64,000 nucleotides of DNA. It comes from Aliiglaciecola lipolytica E3 (GTDB lineage Bacteria; Pseudomonadota; Gammaproteobacteria; Enterobacterales; Alteromonadaceae). Position numbers and translations under genes: made by a program. This document shows, in pieces, positions 62,545 through 64,000 of this stretch. Below the pieces are notes generated by a model. The model worked only from the letters and a program-made list of their open reading frames with translations. It was not told the origin of the DNA and did not search any database. How positions within the stretch are numbered: position 1 is the stretch's first letter; every line of letters begins with the position of its first letter. Where the stretch lies: the NCBI RefSeq assembly GCF_000314975.1, contig NZ_BAEN01000037.1, positions 1 to 64,000 of the forward strand, given 5' to 3'.

Positions 62545-63042
62545 TTAACGACTGCGAAATAATTGGTAAATTGTCCTTAAGTTTACGGCAATTATTGTCA
62601 ATTCAAGTAAGGTTGTGCCTATGGATCCTACAATAATATTGTTGGTCAACCAACATAGGGCTCCAATTAATAAGCCCAAACGCATGACGATTCCCTGTAA
62701 ACAAAAAATCGCATAGGTTCCTATACAACTACCTAATATAGGAAACATATCATACCAATTATCAGTTAAATGTAGCCCCCAAAAAAATGTTATAAAAATA
62801 AAGGTGAATGCTATTTTTTTGGAGGCGGTTTTAAGCGATATCGCGGTTCTTACTATCGCCAATACAGCACTTAAGCAAGCTGTTTCAGCTCCTAGTAATG
62901 CAAAATGAATTGCATGATTAAAATTCAACAAAAGCAACATTACTTTTAGTTTTCGATCATTTTGTTGATAGAAACATACGATGCCAAGCACAAAACTTAA
63001 CATACCGATCCCTTGAACTAAATTGAATTCAGGAAATGACAT
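62545..63042 (-). CDS. YgjV-like inner-membrane protein
   Basis: A 165-residue protein with about five or six hydrophobic helices and few charged residues. It has the YgjV-family pattern LVQGIGMLSFVLGIVCFYQQNDRKLKVMLLLLNFNHAIHFALLGA and a late CWLTNNIIVGSIGTTLLE. Start ATG at 63042; a TTG 45 bases further out would add a polar leader. Function of the family is unknown. It is convergent with the PL1 gene, 27 bases away. Confidence 0.8.
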   Translation of the reverse strand: MSFPEFNLVQGIGMLSFVLGIVCFYQQNDRKLKVMLLLLNFNHAIHFALLGAETACLSAVLAIVRTAISLKTASKKIAFTFIFITFFWGLHLTDNWYDMFPILGSCIGTYAIFCLQGIVMRLGLLIGALCWLTNNIIVGSIGTTLLELTIIAVNLRTIYQLFRSR

Positions 63043-63229
63043 TGTGCAAATAATCTCACTAGGAAAAGAGGTACAAAATCCAAACAAGGGTTAGAATATT
63101 TGGTTGAAAATTGACGATATTAAAAATACGAAAGAAAGATTAGCAAAATTCTTTAAATCTTTTTCTACAAATAACCTATTTTTTCAATTATCTAATAGGA
63201 TATTAAAATAAAGCTTTCTATTCTTTGCC

Positions 63230-63258
63230 TTGCATGTAAGTGCCGAGGTCCGTATACT
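63230..63258 (+). promoter_or_regulatory. Strong sigma70 promoter with GC-rich discriminator
   Basis: TTGCAT (63230-63235), exactly 17 bases, TATACT (63253-63258), followed by the GC-rich ATGCGC before the predicted start near 63265. This layout is typical of stable-RNA and stringently controlled promoters. Confidence 0.7.
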
Positions 63259-63264
63259 ATGCGC

Positions 63265-63500
63265 ATCTTTTGAGACGGGCTCCCTCTGAATTGGATAGTA
63301 ACGTCTCGATTAGTTGGTTTAGCTAGCTAAGAAACCGCAAGAAAAGACACGGGTATCTATAAATGACTTTGTTTTAGTTGCTCAGTTCTTGCGACCACTA
63401 TTTTCGACTAAACGCGAAACTTTAGTTAAGCGTAATTTAAAATGTCGGATAGTGGGTTAGGGTCCAGAAACAAAAAAGCCCCGCTTGTACGGGGCTTTTT
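63265..63500 (+). ncRNA. Candidate untyped transcript upstream of rimP
   Basis: A stretch of about 235 bases between an rRNA-like promoter and a strong terminator with no plausible reading frame. It contains inverted repeats GAGACG (63272-63277) / CGTCTC (63302-63307) and GGTTT (63316-63320) / AAACC (63332-63336) around TTAGCTAGCTAA. No tRNA, 6S, 4.5S or tmRNA signature was recognised. In many gammaproteobacteria a tRNA gene precedes rimP; here I find none, so this may be an unidentified small RNA or a leader of the rimP-nusA-infB operon. Confidence 0.4.
63473..63500. terminator. Bidirectional rho-independent terminator before rimP
   Basis: GCCCCG, six-base loop, CGGGGC, flanked by A residues on the left and five T residues on the right. 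It closes the candidate transcript 65 bases before rimP. Confidence 0.93.
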
Positions 63501-63564
63501 GTTGTTAATATTGGTTTTCTAAATCTGGGCTTTTCGCCCTTTTTTCGTATTTGGAGCTTTATTT

Positions 63565-64000
63565 TTGTCACAACTTGAACAAAAACTGACGGACATGTTG
63601 GCTGCACCAGTTGAAGCGACAGGCTTTGAACTGGTGGGAGTTGAGTTTGTTCGCGCCGGAAAACATTCTACGCTACGTGTCTATATCGATCATCCCGAAG
63701 GCATCACTGTTGATAATTGTGCAGATGTAAGTTTGCAAGTAAGTGCTGTACTTGATGTGGAAGATCCGATTAGCACGGAATATAACCTTGAAGTTTCTTC
63801 ACCTGGCATGGATAGGCCTTTGTTCAAAGAAGCACACTATGAAAAGTGTATTGGCGAAGTGATCGCAGTGCGTTTAAGAATGCCAATGAATGATAGAAGA
63901 AATTTTAAAGGCACGTTGCTCAAAGTAGACAACGGTAATTTAACGATAGAAGTTGACGGTCAAGAATATGTTCTAGTCGTAGCAAATATCGAAAAAGGTA
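63565..64000 (+). CDS. rimP: Ribosome maturation factor RimP (3' truncated)
   Basis: The frame from a TTG at 63565, with GGAG eight bases upstream, runs to the window edge: 145 residues. It aligns by eye with E. coli RimP: opening [31 protein letters not shown], then [19 protein letters not shown] and [17 protein letters not shown], and a C-terminal SH3-like domain ([20 protein letters not shown]). It assists 30S subunit maturation. About ten C-terminal residues are missing. nusA and infB would normally follow outside the window. Confidence 0.96.
   Translation, partial: MSQLEQKLTDMLAAPVEATGFELVGVEFVRAGKHSTLRVYIDHPEGITVDNCADVSLQVSAVLDVEDPISTEYNLEVSSPGMDRPLFKEAHYEKCIGEVIAVRLRMPMNDRRNFKGTLLKVDNGNLTIEVDGQEYVLVVANIEKG

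Noticed and set aside
63240-63340. tRNA-Leu or tRNA-Met expected before rimP
   Set aside because: A GCCGAGG start is present by chance but no anticodon arm, T arm or acceptor stem can be formed.
1-64000. CRISPR arrays, insertion sequences, prophage or integrase genes
   Set aside because: No regularly spaced repeats, transposase motifs or phage genes were seen; gene order is compact and metabolic throughout.

Overview
The window looks like a chromosomal segment of a marine gammaproteobacterium of the order Alteromonadales, close to Paraglaciecola, Glaciecola or Alteromonas. This is inferred from the style of the proteins (TonB-dependent receptors of the Xanthomonas/Caulobacter type, a TRAP uptake system, a CsgBAEFG curli set, YacL/UPF0231, and a rimP close to the E. 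coli protein) and from the AT-rich sequence. No database search was run.

Layout. Positions 1-3.0 kb hold the end of a polysaccharide locus: a truncated five-bladed-propeller glycosidase-like protein and a formylglycine sulfatase. Positions 3.3-5.7 kb are small housekeeping genes (solute-binding protein, YgjP-like metallopeptidase, YacL, RluA-type pseudouridine synthase). Positions 5.7-15.9 kb are a dense signalling block: a response-regulator/HPt and a response-regulator/diguanylate cyclase pair on the minus strand. A five-gene plus-strand phosphorelay operon follows (NtrC-type regulator, a lone 75-residue H-box protein, CHASE3 kinase, single-domain receiver, REC-kinase-REC-REC hybrid), then a TPR-GGDEF protein. 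Positions 16-22 kb carry an MscS channel, prephenate dehydratase, a GST and a large secreted subtilase. Positions 22.2-26.7 kb are a curli operon in the order csgB-csgA-csgE-csgF-csgG with a convergent CsgD-like regulator.

Positions 27-62.5 kb are a complete pectin-utilisation island. Outside the cell or in the outer envelope are two TonB receptors, a PL1 pectate lyase, a 2387-residue lipoprotein joining a CE8 pectin methylesterase to a PL1 lyase, and a DUF4861-like lipoprotein. Acting on fragments, probably in the periplasm, are GH28, GH105, GH43, CE8, CE12 and an alpha/beta-hydrolase esterase. A TRAP transporter (DctPQM) brings uronates in. KduI/KduD process unsaturated uronate, UxaC, an UxuB-type reductase and UxaA process galacturonate, and both routes meet at 2-keto-3-deoxygluconate, which KdgK phosphorylates. 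No KDPG aldolase lies in the window.

A LacI-family gene sits in the middle of the island. Six copies of a 14-bp palindrome, TGCCACCGGTGGCA or a near match, lie upstream of every major transcription unit except the LacI gene itself. They overlap recognisable sigma70 promoters, so one repressor can plausibly switch the whole island.

The last kilobase holds a YgjV-like membrane protein, an rRNA-like promoter with an unidentified structured transcript ending at a strong terminator, and the start of rimP. The observations most worth following up are the giant CE8-PL1 lipoprotein with five copies of an unrecognised module, the LacI operator set (including one operator shared by two divergent promoters and one promoter bracketed by two operators), the lone H-box protein in the phosphorelay operon, the rearranged curli locus with a direct repeat in its promoter region, and the untyped transcript before rimP.
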